From Streptomyces sp. NRRL F-5630 (GTDB taxonomy: Bacteria > Actinomycetota > Actinomycetes > Streptomycetales > Streptomycetaceae): a stretch of DNA of 64,000 nt. The DNA is taken from assembly GCF_000719475.1 (NCBI RefSeq), contig NZ_JOGO01000024.1, positions 20,864 to 84,863 of the forward strand, in the 5' to 3' direction. The notes below the pieces were generated by a model. It saw only the letters and a list, made by a program, of their open reading frames with translations. It had not been told where the DNA came from and searched no databases. Below, piece by piece: positions 8,619 to 16,529 of the stretch. The translations under genes were made by a program, and so were the position numbers. Numbering within the stretch: the stretch's first letter is position 1; the number at the start of each line of letters is the position of its first letter.

Positions 8619-10124
8619 TCACGCCACCCCCGCCGCCCCCTTCCCGCCCTCAGCCACCGGCTTCGCGGGCTCCGTGCCCCGCAGCGGGACCTCCTCGATC
8701 GCCAGGGCCGCGAGGAGGGCCGCCACGCCCACGCAGGCTCCCACCAGGAAGATCAGGTGCGTCGCGTGGGCGACGCGTGCGGCGTGGACGGGGCCCTGCG
8801 CCGGGCCGCCGCGGACGCTCGACGTGAAGAGCGAGGCGAAGAGCGCCAGGCCCAGGGAGCCGCCCAGGGTGCGGAAGAGGTTGGTCGCCGCCGAGGCCGC
8901 GCCCATGTCGCGCATCGGGACCGAGTTCTGCGCGATCGTGTTCGCCATTTGCAGGGCGAAGCCGCTGCCGATGCCCAGGAGGACCATGGAGACCGTCGTG
9001 AGGGAGTGCGGCGTGTCCGTTCCCGCCGTGGACAGCAGCCCCATGCCGACCACCATGCTCGCCGCGCCCGTGACGGGGAAGAGCTTGTAGCGGCCCGTCG
9101 CCGACATGACCTTGCCCGCGACGCTCGTCGCGACGAGCGTCGCGATCATCATCGGGAGCAGCAGAAGCCCGGAGTGCGAGGCCGTGGCGCCCTGCACCAC
9201 CTGCTGGTAGAGCGGGAGGTAGAGCGTCGCCCCGAACAAGGCCATCCCCGTCACCGTCAACAGCACGGCGGCGAGCGGGAAGTTGCGGTGGCTCGTGTAG
9301 ACGCGCGGCGGCATCAGCGGTTCGCCGACGCGGAGTTCGGTCGCGACGAAGGCCACCAGGAGCGCGACGGCGAGCGCGCCGAGGCAGAGGATCCGCCACG
9401 AGCCCCACGCGTACGTGCTCCCCGCCCACGTCGCCGCCATCACGAAGGCCGAGAGGGCCCCGCTGAGCAGCACGATCCCGGCCCAGTCGATCCGTACCGC
9501 CCCCTGCCGCTCCCGCGCGGGGAGCCGCAGCAGCAGCCCGCACCACGTGAGGCACACGAGGCCCACGGGGACGTTCACGTAGAAGGCCCAGCGCCAGCCC
9601 AGGTGCCCGGTCACGAAGCCCCCGACGAGCGGCCCGCCGAGCTGCCCGGCCGCCATCACGGCGGCGATCATGCCCTGGTACCTGCCGCGTTCGCGCGGCG
9701 GCACGAGCGCGCCGATCAGCGCGAAGGCCCCCGCGCCCATGCCGCCCGCGCCGAGTCCCTGCACGACGCGGAAGGCGATGAGCGCGTTCATCGAGGGCGC
9801 GAGCCCACATGCCGCCGAGGCCACGAGGAAGAGCACGACCGAGGCGAGGAAGACGCGCTTGCGGTCGAAGAGATCACCGAGCTTGCCCCAGACGGCGGTC
9901 GAGCACGCCGTCGCGAGCGTGTAGCCGGTGACGACCCACGACATCCGGTCCAGCCCGCCGAGGTCGTCCACGACGGTCGGCATCGCGGTACCGACGATCA
10001 GGCCGTCCAGCATGGACAGGAGCAGGGCGAGGAGAACGCCGAGCAGGACCCAGCGGACGGGGACGGGGCGACGGGCGGGCGCGGGGACGGCGGGCGAGGG
10101 GTCCGGGCGCGGGGCGTCGGCCAT
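8619..10124 (-). CDS. MFS multidrug efflux transporter, DHA2 type
   Basis: 501 aa membrane protein. The ATG at 10124 is preferred because GGGGGAC precedes it and the first membrane helix (VLLGVLLALLLSMLDGLIVG) follows after ~25 residues. Drug:proton antiporter signatures are visible: LDGLIVGTAMPTVVDDLGG in helix 1, GKLGDLFDRKRVFL in the loop after helix 2, and the motif-C-like GLGAGGMGAGAFALIGALVP. Length fits the 14-helix class. It probably exports a hydrophobic drug or metabolite. Twin palindromes upstream imply control by a TetR-type repressor. The neighbouring TetR at 8025 has different operators, so the regulator is probably elsewhere. Confidence 0.9.
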   Translation of the reverse strand: MADAPRPDPSPAVPAPARRPVPVRWVLLGVLLALLLSMLDGLIVGTAMPTVVDDLGGLDRMSWVVTGYTLATACSTAVWGKLGDLFDRKRVFLASVVLFLVASAACGLAPSMNALIAFRVVQGLGAGGMGAGAFALIGALVPPRERGRYQGMIAAVMAAGQLGGPLVGGFVTGHLGWRWAFYVNVPVGLVCLTWCGLLLRLPARERQGAVRIDWAGIVLLSGALSAFVMAATWAGSTYAWGSWRILCLGALAVALLVAFVATELRVGEPLMPPRVYTSHRNFPLAAVLLTVTGMALFGATLYLPLYQQVVQGATASHSGLLLLPMMIATLVATSVAGKVMSATGRYKLFPVTGAASMVVGMGLLSTAGTDTPHSLTTVSMVLLGIGSGFALQMANTIAQNSVPMRDMGAASAATNLFRTLGGSLGLALFASLFTSSVRGGPAQGPVHAARVAHATHLIFLVGACVGVAALLAALAIEEVPLRGTEPAKPVAEGGKGAAGVA

Positions 10125-10197
10125 GACGTCCCCCTTTCTGGGGCTCGGGCAGGGGAGAGGCGGCGGCAGGGGGAGCACGTGCCGCACGGTGAGCGTA

Positions 10198-10226
10198 ACG
10201 AACGCGTTCGTCACGAACAAGTTCGT
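10198..10226. promoter_or_regulatory. Twin 14-bp palindromes (ACGAAC-NN-GTTCGT) upstream of MFS gene
   Basis: ACGAACGCGTTCGT at 10198-10211 and ACGAACAAGTTCGT at 10213-10226 are two perfect palindromes differing only in the central two bases, with centres 15 bp apart. This is typical of a pair of TetR dimers. They lie 74-102 bases before the efflux gene and about 310 bases before the divergent hydrolase, so they may serve both. Confidence 0.65.
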
Positions 10227-10454
10227 AAGGACGGGCGCGGAGATAGCTTCCGCTCCCCGGCAACCCCCTAGGTGGATCTGATCCATGGCTTCCCACGGGA
10301 GAACGAGGAGGCACCTCGCGGCGGTACGCGCACACGTACGAGGAGCGTCGCTCGCGCGGCGGTCCCCTCCCCGTCCCGTCGGCTCGACGCGTGCGGACCC
10401 CCGCCGCCGCCCGGAGAAAGCCGCCGCGCCACCCCGCCCCCAGGTGTACCTTCG

Positions 10455-10489
10455 GCCCAGCCCAGCCCAGCCCAGCCCAGCCCAGCCCA
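10455..10489 (+). repeat. Pentanucleotide repeat (GCCCA)7
   Basis: Seven perfect head-to-tail copies of a 5-base unit, ending 46 bases before the hydrolase start codon and so in its promoter or leader. Perfect short repeats of this length are prone to slipped-strand change. Confidence 0.85.
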
Positions 10490-10535
10490 GCAGGGACGGG
10501 ACCGGCCCAGCCCCCACTCCGCCGAGGAGCCCCTC

Positions 10536-11348
10536 ATGCCGCAGCGACCCGCCCCGCCCGCCGCCGACTTCCCCGTCGTCCCCCTCCCCGGCGCCCGCAT
10601 CGCCTGCACCGTGCGCGGGGCGGGGCCCACCGCGCTGCTCGCGCACGGGGTCACGTGCAGCCGCGCGCACGACGCCCGGTACGGGCTCCCCGGCTACACG
10701 CCCGTCGCGGCGCACCACCGGCTCGTCGCCTACGACGCGCGGGGACACGGCGAGAGCGGGGGCAGGCCCGAACCGGACGCGTACGAGTGGGGCGCCCTCG
10801 CCGGGGACATGCTCGCGCTCGCCGACCACTTCTCGCCGGAGGCCCCCGTCGCCGCGATCGGCTGCTCCATGGGCACGGCGACGGCACTGCACGCCGCACT
10901 GCGCGCCCCCGACCGCTTCTTCGCGCTCGTCCTCACCGCCGTCCCCACCGCCTGGGAGACCCGCGCGGCGCAGGCGGGGCTCTACCGGCGGATGGCGGCG
11001 CTCGCCGCCGAGGACCCCGCCGGGCTCGACGCCCTGCGCGCCGCCGCTCCCGTGCCCCCGATCTTCGCCGGGCGCGAGCAGGGCACCGGCGACGTCCGCG
11101 CCTCGCTCCTGCCCGCCGTCCTGGAGGGCGCCGCGCGCTCCGACCTCCCCGCCCCCGAGACCCTCGCCCGCATCACGGTCCCCACCCTCGTCCTCGCCTG
11201 GGACACCGACCCGGGCCACCCCGTCTCCTCCGCCGAGACCGTCGCGCGGCACATCCCGGGCGCCCGCCTCTCCGTGGCGCGGACCGCGCCGGAGGTCGAG
11301 GAGTGGGGGCAGGTGGCGGCGGACTTCCTGCGCGAGGCGGGGGACTGA
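10536..11348 (+). CDS. Alpha/beta hydrolase
   Basis: 270 aa. The start MPQRPAPPAADF has GAGGAG seven bases upstream. The fold is visible from the oxyanion-side LLAHGVTCS, RLVAYDARGHGESGG and the nucleophile elbow IGCSMGTATA with Ser111. A candidate acid lies in LVLAWDTDPGHPV. The usual late histidine is not obvious: the final segment reads LSVARTAPEVEEWGQVAADF, with no His where GH..PE is normally found, and the only nearby histidines are in GHPV and ARHIPG. It could be a hydrolase with a shifted histidine or a non-catalytic member. Substrate unknown. Confidence 0.85.
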   Translation: MPQRPAPPAADFPVVPLPGARIACTVRGAGPTALLAHGVTCSRAHDARYGLPGYTPVAAHHRLVAYDARGHGESGGRPEPDAYEWGALAGDMLALADHFSPEAPVAAIGCSMGTATALHAALRAPDRFFALVLTAVPTAWETRAAQAGLYRRMAALAAEDPAGLDALRAAAPVPPIFAGREQGTGDVRASLLPAVLEGAARSDLPAPETLARITVPTLVLAWDTDPGHPVSSAETVARHIPGARLSVARTAPEVEEWGQVAADFLREAGD

Positions 11349-11466
11349 GGGCGGAAGCCTCGCCGACGCGCACCCCCCCTCGGAGCCCGAGGTGCGCGCC
11401 CCCCGGCGAGGCGGCCGTAGTCAGCGCGCGGCCCCCTCGCCTCGCTTCCCGTCCGAGGACTGCCCC

Positions 11467-12093
11467 TCACTCCCGTACCAGCAGGTCCGCCCGCCCTCGA
11501 CTTCCTTCCACCAGCCGCGCGTTGGCCTCGTCCGAGTCGGCCACCCACCGCTCCGCCTCCGGGCGCGAGCGCCCGTACCGCACGTGCCGCTCCACGAGCC
11601 GCCGCACCCGCGTGGCCGGGTCCGGGGCGAGGAACCACGTCTCGTCGAGCAGGTCCCGTACGGCCGACCACGGGCCGGTGCCGAGCAGCAGGTAATTGCC
11701 CTCGGTGACGACGAGCGGCGCGTCCGGCGGTACGGGCACCGCCCCGGCGAGCGGCTCCTCCCACTCCCGCCGGAACAGCGGCGCGTACACGACCTCGTCC
11801 GCCACCGGCTCGCGCAGCCGCCGCAGGAGCGCCACGTACCCGGCCGCGTCGAACGTGTCGGGCGCCCCCTTCCGTCCAGCACGCCCGAGCCGCTCCAACT
11901 CGGCCTGCGCCAGGTGGAATCCGTCCATCGGCACGAGCACGGAGCCGGGCACGGCGGCCACGAGCCGCTCCGCCAGCGTCGACTTCCCCGCCCCGGGCGC
12001 CCCCGCGATGCCGAGGAGATGACGGCGGCCGGGGGCGGAGAGAAGGCGGGCGCGGGCGAGGAGGGCGTCGAAGGAGGGGTCCATGCGGATCAT
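11467..12093 (-). CDS. P-loop nucleoside/nucleotide kinase family protein (uridine kinase/PRK-like)
   Basis: 208 aa. The N-terminal GIAGAPGAGKSTLAERL is a Walker A loop near residues 27-38. It is followed by VLVPMDGFHLAQAELER, the usual DGFH substrate-binding motif, then DTFDAAGYVALLRRLREP, VVTEGNYLLLGTGPW (Walker B side) and R-rich lid residues (RLVERHVRYGR). This pattern matches the uridine kinase/phosphoribulokinase-like small kinases; the physiological substrate is not known. ATG at 12093 and ATG at 12084 are both possible because neither has a clear ribosome site. Confidence 0.85.
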   Translation of the reverse strand: MIRMDPSFDALLARARLLSAPGRRHLLGIAGAPGAGKSTLAERLVAAVPGSVLVPMDGFHLAQAELERLGRAGRKGAPDTFDAAGYVALLRRLREPVADEVVYAPLFRREWEEPLAGAVPVPPDAPLVVTEGNYLLLGTGPWSAVRDLLDETWFLAPDPATRVRRLVERHVRYGRSRPEAERWVADSDEANARLVEGSRGRADLLVRE

Positions 12094-12267
12094 TGTGCGG
12101 GCGGCCGTGCGCGGGTGGCCGCCGGGTCCGGGGCGAGCGGTGGCGGGGGCCGTGACGGCCGTCGTGGTCCCGGGCGGCGCGGTGAACCGCCCCGAGGGAC
12201 ACCGTGTGCGGGCGTGCGCCCGCGCGTAGAGTCGGTTCCGCACGACCCCACTCCCCGGAGGTGCCCC

Positions 12268-12453
12268 ATGACCGCTTTCTTCCCCCTCGGGCAGCTGAAG
12301 GCCGGGCCGCCCCCCGAGGCCGAGCCCGAGCCGGTCGGGATGGACCCCGTGGCCGAGGGCGAGGACGACTTCGACCCGGACGAGATGGCCGCGCTCCTCG
12401 TCTCCACACGCGCCCAGCGCGGGCGGCCCGGGGGCGGCTCCTGCGCCGTGTGA
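12268..12453 (+). CDS. Small acidic protein, unknown function
   Basis: 61 aa with a strong GGAGGTG ribosome site before ATG. The sequence is rich in Pro and Glu (GPPPEAEPEPVGMDPVAEGE), then DDFDPDEMAALLVSTRA, and ends in a short basic Gly-rich tail finishing in GGGSCAV. It lies alone between the divergent kinase and the downstream dehydrogenase. The acidic front and short Ser/Cys tail are superficially like a peptide precursor, but no modifying enzyme is encoded nearby, so I leave it as hypothetical. Confidence 0.6.
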   Translation: MTAFFPLGQLKAGPPPEAEPEPVGMDPVAEGEDDFDPDEMAALLVSTRAQRGRPGGGSCAV

Positions 12454-12652
12454 GCCGGGCCGCCGCCGCCCCGCGGGGCGCCCCGCGCCCGCCCCTCTCC
12501 CGTCTGGACACCCGCCATACGTGCGGGTAACTTCAACGGTGAGCGGGCGCTTAGTATGTCCGGCGCCCCGCCTTCGTACGTACCGCGCGGACCGGCCCGC
12601 ACCGGCCGCTGAAGGGCGGACCGGCACCGGCCGCCGAAGGAGGGTGGCGTCA

Positions 12653-13810
12653 GTGCGCCGTACCGTTTACAACGAGGACCACGAGGCGTTCCGCGAGACG
12701 ATCCGCGCCTTCATCGAGGCCGAGGTCGTGCCCCGGCACGAGGAGTGGGTGGCCGCAGGACAGGTACCGCGCGATTTCTACTACAAGCTCGGTGAGCTGG
12801 GCCTCTTCGGGATCGAGGTGCCCGAGGAGTACGGCGGCGCGGGCGAGGAGTCCTTCAAGTTCCAGGCGATCCTCTCCGAGGAGACCGCCCGCGCCGGTGT
12901 CTCGCTCGGCGGCAGCGGCGTGCACGTCGCGCTGTGCCTGCCGTACCTCAAGGCGTACGCCACCGAGGAGCAGAAGAAGCGCTGGCTGCCCGACTTCGTC
13001 TCCGGCGCCGCGATGTTCGCCATCGCGATGACCGAGCCCGGCACCGGCTCGGACCTCGCGGGCATGAAGACCACCGCGAAGCGCTCCGCCGACGGCACGC
13101 ACTACGTCCTCAACGGCGCCAAGACCTTCATCACGGGCGGCGTCCACGCCGACCGCGTCATCGTCTGCGCCCGTACCGCGCCGCCGAAGGAGGACGACCG
13201 CCGCTTCGGCATCTCGCTCCTCGTCGTCGACACGAAGTCCGAGGGCTACGCGGTCGGCCGCAAGCTCGACAAGCTCGGCCTCAAGACCTCCGACACCGCC
13301 GAACTCTCCTTCACCGACGTCAAGGTGCCCGTCGCCGACCTCCTCGGCGAGGAGAACAAGGGCTTTCACTACCTCGGCCAGAACCTCCCCCAGGAGCGCC
13401 TCGGCATCGCCGTCGGCGCCTACGCGCAGGCCGCCGCCGCCATCCGCTTCGCGCAGCAGTACGTGCGGGAGCGCACCGTCTTCGGGAAGCCCGTCGCCGC
13501 GTTCCAGAACACGAAGTTCGAGCTGGCCGCCTGCAAGGCAGAGGTCGACGCCGCCGAGGCCGTGTGCGACCGCGCGCTCGAAGCGCACGACAAGGGCGAG
13601 CTGACCGCCGCCGAGGCCGCGTCCGCGAAGCTCTTCTGCACCGAGGTCGCCTCGCGCGTCATCGACCGCTGCCTCCAGCTCCACGGCGGTTACGGCTACA
13701 TGAACGAGTATCCGATCGCCCGCCTCTACGCGGACAACCGCGTCAACCGCATCTACGGTGGCACGAGCGAGGTCATGAAGATGATCATCGCGAAGAGCAT
13801 GGGGCTGTGA
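12653..13810 (+). CDS. Acyl-CoA dehydrogenase, long-chain type
   Basis: 385 aa, GTG start with AAGGAGG 10 bases upstream. It oxidises acyl-CoA using FAD. Signatures: FAIAMTEPGTGSDLAGM, TFITGGVHADRVIV, FGKPVAAFQNTKFELAACKA and LQLHGGYGYMNEYPIARLYA. The C-terminal block reads IYGGTSEVMKMIIAKSMGL, with Gly where short-chain enzymes carry the catalytic Glu. Instead NLPQERLGIAVG offers a Glu at the position used by long-chain and isovaleryl enzymes (established knowledge of LCAD/IVD). It is thus mechanistically distinct from the acyl-CoA dehydrogenase at 1885-3057. A TesB thioesterase follows 61 bases later, suggesting a fatty-acyl pair. Confidence 0.92.
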   Translation: MRRTVYNEDHEAFRETIRAFIEAEVVPRHEEWVAAGQVPRDFYYKLGELGLFGIEVPEEYGGAGEESFKFQAILSEETARAGVSLGGSGVHVALCLPYLKAYATEEQKKRWLPDFVSGAAMFAIAMTEPGTGSDLAGMKTTAKRSADGTHYVLNGAKTFITGGVHADRVIVCARTAPPKEDDRRFGISLLVVDTKSEGYAVGRKLDKLGLKTSDTAELSFTDVKVPVADLLGEENKGFHYLGQNLPQERLGIAVGAYAQAAAAIRFAQQYVRERTVFGKPVAAFQNTKFELAACKAEVDAAEAVCDRALEAHDKGELTAAEAASAKLFCTEVASRVIDRCLQLHGGYGYMNEYPIARLYADNRVNRIYGGTSEVMKMIIAKSMGL

Positions 13811-13871
13811 GCCGGCCCGGGGCGAGGGCCGCGCACGCGCGCGCGACCAGGGAGCACAGGGAGTACGCCGT

Positions 13872-14753
13872 ATGAGCGAGGCACTCGACGACCTCCTCGA
13901 TCTGCTCGATCTGGAGCGGATCGAGGTGGACATCTTCCGGGGCCAGTCCAGGCCCACCCTCGTCCCGCGCGTCTTCGGCGGGCAGGTCGCGGCTCAGGCG
14001 CTCGTCGCCGCGGGCCGCACCGTGCCCGCCGACCGGTACGCGCACTCGCTGCACGCGTACTTCCTCGTCGCGGGCGACCCGGGCGCGCCCATCGTCTACC
14101 GCGTGGACCGCATCAGGGACGGCCGCTCCTTCACGACCCGGCGCGTCGTCGCGATCCAGCACGGCCAGCCGATCTTCCACCTCTCGTGCTCCTTCCAGGT
14201 GCACGAGGAAGGACTCGACCACCAGGCGCCGATGCCGCCCGCGCCCGACCCCGAGTCGCTGCCGAGCGCGCCCGAGGCCCTGCCCCGGTACGCCGAGGCG
14301 GTCGGCGGCCCGGCGGTCGTGCGCAAGCTGCTCGAAGCCCGCGAGGCGGTCGACCTGCGGTACGTGGACGCGCCCCCCTACGCGACCGCCGGGCAGCCGC
14401 GCGAGCCGCGCTCGCAGGTGTGGTTCCGCACCAACGGCAAGCTCGCGGGGGACGATCCGCTCCTGCACGTCTGCCTCGCGACGTACGTCTCGGACATGAC
14501 GCTGCTCGACTCGGTCCTCCTCGCGCACGGGCGCGGCGGCTGGGTCACGGGCGACATCGTCGGCGCGAGCCTCGACCACGCCATGTGGTTCCACCGGCCC
14601 TTCCGCGCCGACGAGTGGCTCCTGTACGACCAGGAGTCCCCCTCGTCCTCGGGCGGCCGGGGCCTGGGCCAGGCCCGGATCTACACACAGGACGGGCGGC
14701 TCGCGATCTCGGTCATCCAGGAGGGGCTGATGCGGGTGCCGCGCGAGCGGTGA
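13872..14753 (+). CDS. tesB: Acyl-CoA thioesterase II
   Basis: 293 aa, the usual TesB length, with two hot-dog halves. It hydrolyses acyl-CoA to free acid and CoA. Motifs include RVFGGQVAAQALVAAG near the N-terminus, HSLHAYFLVAGDPGAPIVY, RRVVAIQHGQPIFHLSCSF, and in the C-terminal half YVSDMTLLDS (the catalytic Asp region), ASLDHAMWFHRPFRADEWLL and GRLAISVIQEGLMR. It lies just downstream of the long-chain acyl-CoA dehydrogenase and is followed by a strong hairpin. Confidence 0.93.
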   Translation: MSEALDDLLDLLDLERIEVDIFRGQSRPTLVPRVFGGQVAAQALVAAGRTVPADRYAHSLHAYFLVAGDPGAPIVYRVDRIRDGRSFTTRRVVAIQHGQPIFHLSCSFQVHEEGLDHQAPMPPAPDPESLPSAPEALPRYAEAVGGPAVVRKLLEAREAVDLRYVDAPPYATAGQPREPRSQVWFRTNGKLAGDDPLLHVCLATYVSDMTLLDSVLLAHGRGGWVTGDIVGASLDHAMWFHRPFRADEWLLYDQESPSSSGGRGLGQARIYTQDGRLAISVIQEGLMRVPRER

Positions 14754-14768
14754 CGCGGCCGGATGCCC

Positions 14769-14837
14769 CGGTACGGGTGCGGCGGAGCGTGTCCCGGGTG
14801 CCCGGCGGGGCGTGTCCGCCGGGCCGCACCCGTACCG
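14769..14837 (+). terminator. Terminator-like hairpin after tesB
   Basis: CGGTACGGGTGCGGC (14769-14783) and its exact complement (14823-14837) form a 15-bp stem enclosing a 39-base GC-rich loop that can fold again. It lies between tesB and the transporter gene. Confidence 0.5.
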
Positions 14838-14856
14838 CTCGGCATACTGCGCCGCT

Positions 14857-15858
14857 ATGAGCAGCAGTGATCCCGCGCAGCCGCCCGCCACGACGCCCGA
14901 CCCCGGCGGCGAGAGCACCTTCACCGTCCTCGTCGCCGCCGGCGCCAACCTCGCGATCGCCGCGGCGAAGCTCGTCGCCGGGCTCGTCAGCGGCTCCTCG
15001 GCGATGCTCTCGGAGGCCGCGCACTCGCTCGCTGACACGGTCACCGAGCTGCTGCTCCTGCTCGCGCTGCGGCGCAGCGCCAAGCCCGCAGACGAGGACC
15101 ACCCGCTCGGCCACGGCCACGAGCGCTACGTCTGGGCCCTGCTCGCCTCCGTCGCGACGTTCGTCGGCGGCGCCGTCTTCTCCGTCTACGACGGCGTCCA
15201 CACGCTCACGCACGGCGAGACCCTCGGCAACCCGCTCCCGTCGTACGCCGTCCTGGCCATCGCCTTCCTCCTGGAGGGCTACTCCCTGCGCACGGGGCTC
15301 CAACAGATGGCGGGGGAGGCGCGCGCCGCGCGGACGACCTTCCGCAAGCACCTGCGGTGGACGAGCGACACGACCGTCAAGGCCGTCGTCTTCGAGGACT
15401 CGGCGGCGCTCGTGGGCCTCGTCCTCGCCGCGGCCGGTCTCGCGCTCGCGCACGCGACGGGCGACGGCACGTGGGACGGGATCGCGTCACTCCTCATCGG
15501 CGCGCTCCTCGTCTGGGTCGCGTGGGTCCTCGGCCGCTCGAACACCGAACTGCTCACCGGGCGCCCCCTTCCGCCCGCCGAGCGCGCGGCGATCCGCGCC
15601 GAACTCCTCGCCACGGAGCACGTCGAGGCGGTCCTCGACCTCGTCACGCTCGTCCAGGGCCCCGACGAGGCCCTGGTCGCCGCGAAGATCGACTTCCGCG
15701 ACGCCTCGACCGCCGCGCAGATCGAGTGGACCTGCGAACGCGCCGAACGCCGCATCCGCGAGCGCTTCCCGCGCGTGACCCGGGTCTACCTCGATCCCAC
15801 GCCCGGAGCGGGCCAGCGGCGGCGGGAGGGGCTGAACCCCTGGGGCGACGCGGGCTGA
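14857..15858 (+). CDS. Cation diffusion facilitator (CDF) family transporter
   Basis: 333 aa membrane protein. It is expected to export divalent metal ions (Zn, Co, Fe or Mn) by proton antiport. Helix 2 carries SEAAHSLADTVTEL, the HxxxD metal site, and the following loop has DHPLGHGHERYVW, the classic CDF His-rich signature. Helix 5 has FEDSAALVGLV with ED in place of the more common HxxxD. A C-terminal cytoplasmic domain follows (ELLATEHVEAVLDLVTL). The ATG at 14857 was chosen because the upstream extension is non-conserved. A 24-base tandem duplication spans the stop codon. Confidence 0.88.
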   Translation: MSSSDPAQPPATTPDPGGESTFTVLVAAGANLAIAAAKLVAGLVSGSSAMLSEAAHSLADTVTELLLLLALRRSAKPADEDHPLGHGHERYVWALLASVATFVGGAVFSVYDGVHTLTHGETLGNPLPSYAVLAIAFLLEGYSLRTGLQQMAGEARAARTTFRKHLRWTSDTTVKAVVFEDSAALVGLVLAAAGLALAHATGDGTWDGIASLLIGALLVWVAWVLGRSNTELLTGRPLPPAERAAIRAELLATEHVEAVLDLVTLVQGPDEALVAAKIDFRDASTAAQIEWTCERAERRIRERFPRVTRVYLDPTPGAGQRRREGLNPWGDAG

Positions 15859-15879
15859 ACCCCTGGGCGGTGCGGGCGG
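15831..15879 (+). repeat. Tandem duplication across the CDF stop codon
   Basis: GGCTGAACCCCTGGG occurs twice, 24 bases apart. In the first copy the reading frame gives GLNPWGDAG; the second copy supplies the TGA stop in the same GGCTGAAC context read in another frame. Confidence 0.5.
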
Positions 15880-16038
15880 GTTGCCCGCGGGGCGCCGGGA
15901 CGCGTCACCCGGTGGGGGGCGCCGATCAGCTTGCACGGGGCACCTATATCCGCACGTATGCGGGGAGGGCCGCCGGGCACGCGGTCCACAACGGCCCCAG
16001 GGCCAAGATTCTCCGTCCTCACCGCACAGGAGCCCCCC

Positions 16039-16281
16039 ATGGTCGTCGTCGGCATCGTCGCGATATGCGCTGTTCTCCTCGTCCTCGCTTTCCTCGTCCC
16101 CCGGCTGTCCCGCAAGCCGCAGCACGGCACCCAGCGCACGCTGGGCCTCGGCTCGCGCGCCGGGTCCAAGGCCCCCGGCATCCTCGGCAAGCTCTTCAGC
16201 AAGCCGTTCAGCAGCAGCTCCCGGGCCGTGGGCCACAGCGGCTCCGCCGGTCGCAAGGCACGGGGCCACATGCCGTTCTGA
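16039..16281 (+). CDS. Small membrane protein, DUF6411-like
   Basis: 80 aa. One N-terminal membrane helix (VVVGIVAICAVLLVLAFLV) is followed by a basic, Gly/Ser-rich cytoplasmic tail with THGTQRTLGLGSRAG-like and FSKPFSSSSRAVG segments, ending in ARGHMPF. This is a conserved streptomycete protein of unknown function that I recognise as DUF6411-like. CAGGAG precedes the ATG. A strong terminator follows 44 bases after the stop. Confidence 0.8.
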   Translation: MVVVGIVAICAVLLVLAFLVPRLSRKPQHGTQRTLGLGSRAGSKAPGILGKLFSKPFSSSSRAVGHSGSAGRKARGHMPF

Positions 16282-16324
16282 CCCCTCCCCGGACGCACCC
16301 CCCCAGGGCGCGCGGCGCGGGCAC

Positions 16325-16357
16325 GTGGGGCTGTTCCCCCGAGGGGAACAGCCCCAC
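16325..16357. terminator. Strong intrinsic terminator hairpin
   Basis: GTGGGGCTGTTCCCC and GGGGAACAGCCCCAC form a perfect 15-bp stem around the loop CGA. It ends the unit containing the DUF6411-like gene and may also serve the minus-strand gene ending at 16530. Confidence 0.8.
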
Positions 16358-16529
16358 TCGCCCCTGTCCTCAGCGGCTCACGAGGCGCCGTGGAGCCGAC
16401 GGGCCGCGCAGGTGACCGGTTGTCGGGCTGACAGCCGTGGTGCACGACCACCCGGCCCGCGCGGAGCGCCCCCCTCACGCCTTCCCCGCTCTCCCGGGCG
16501 TGCCCAGGCCCGCCCCGCCGCGCTTCCCG

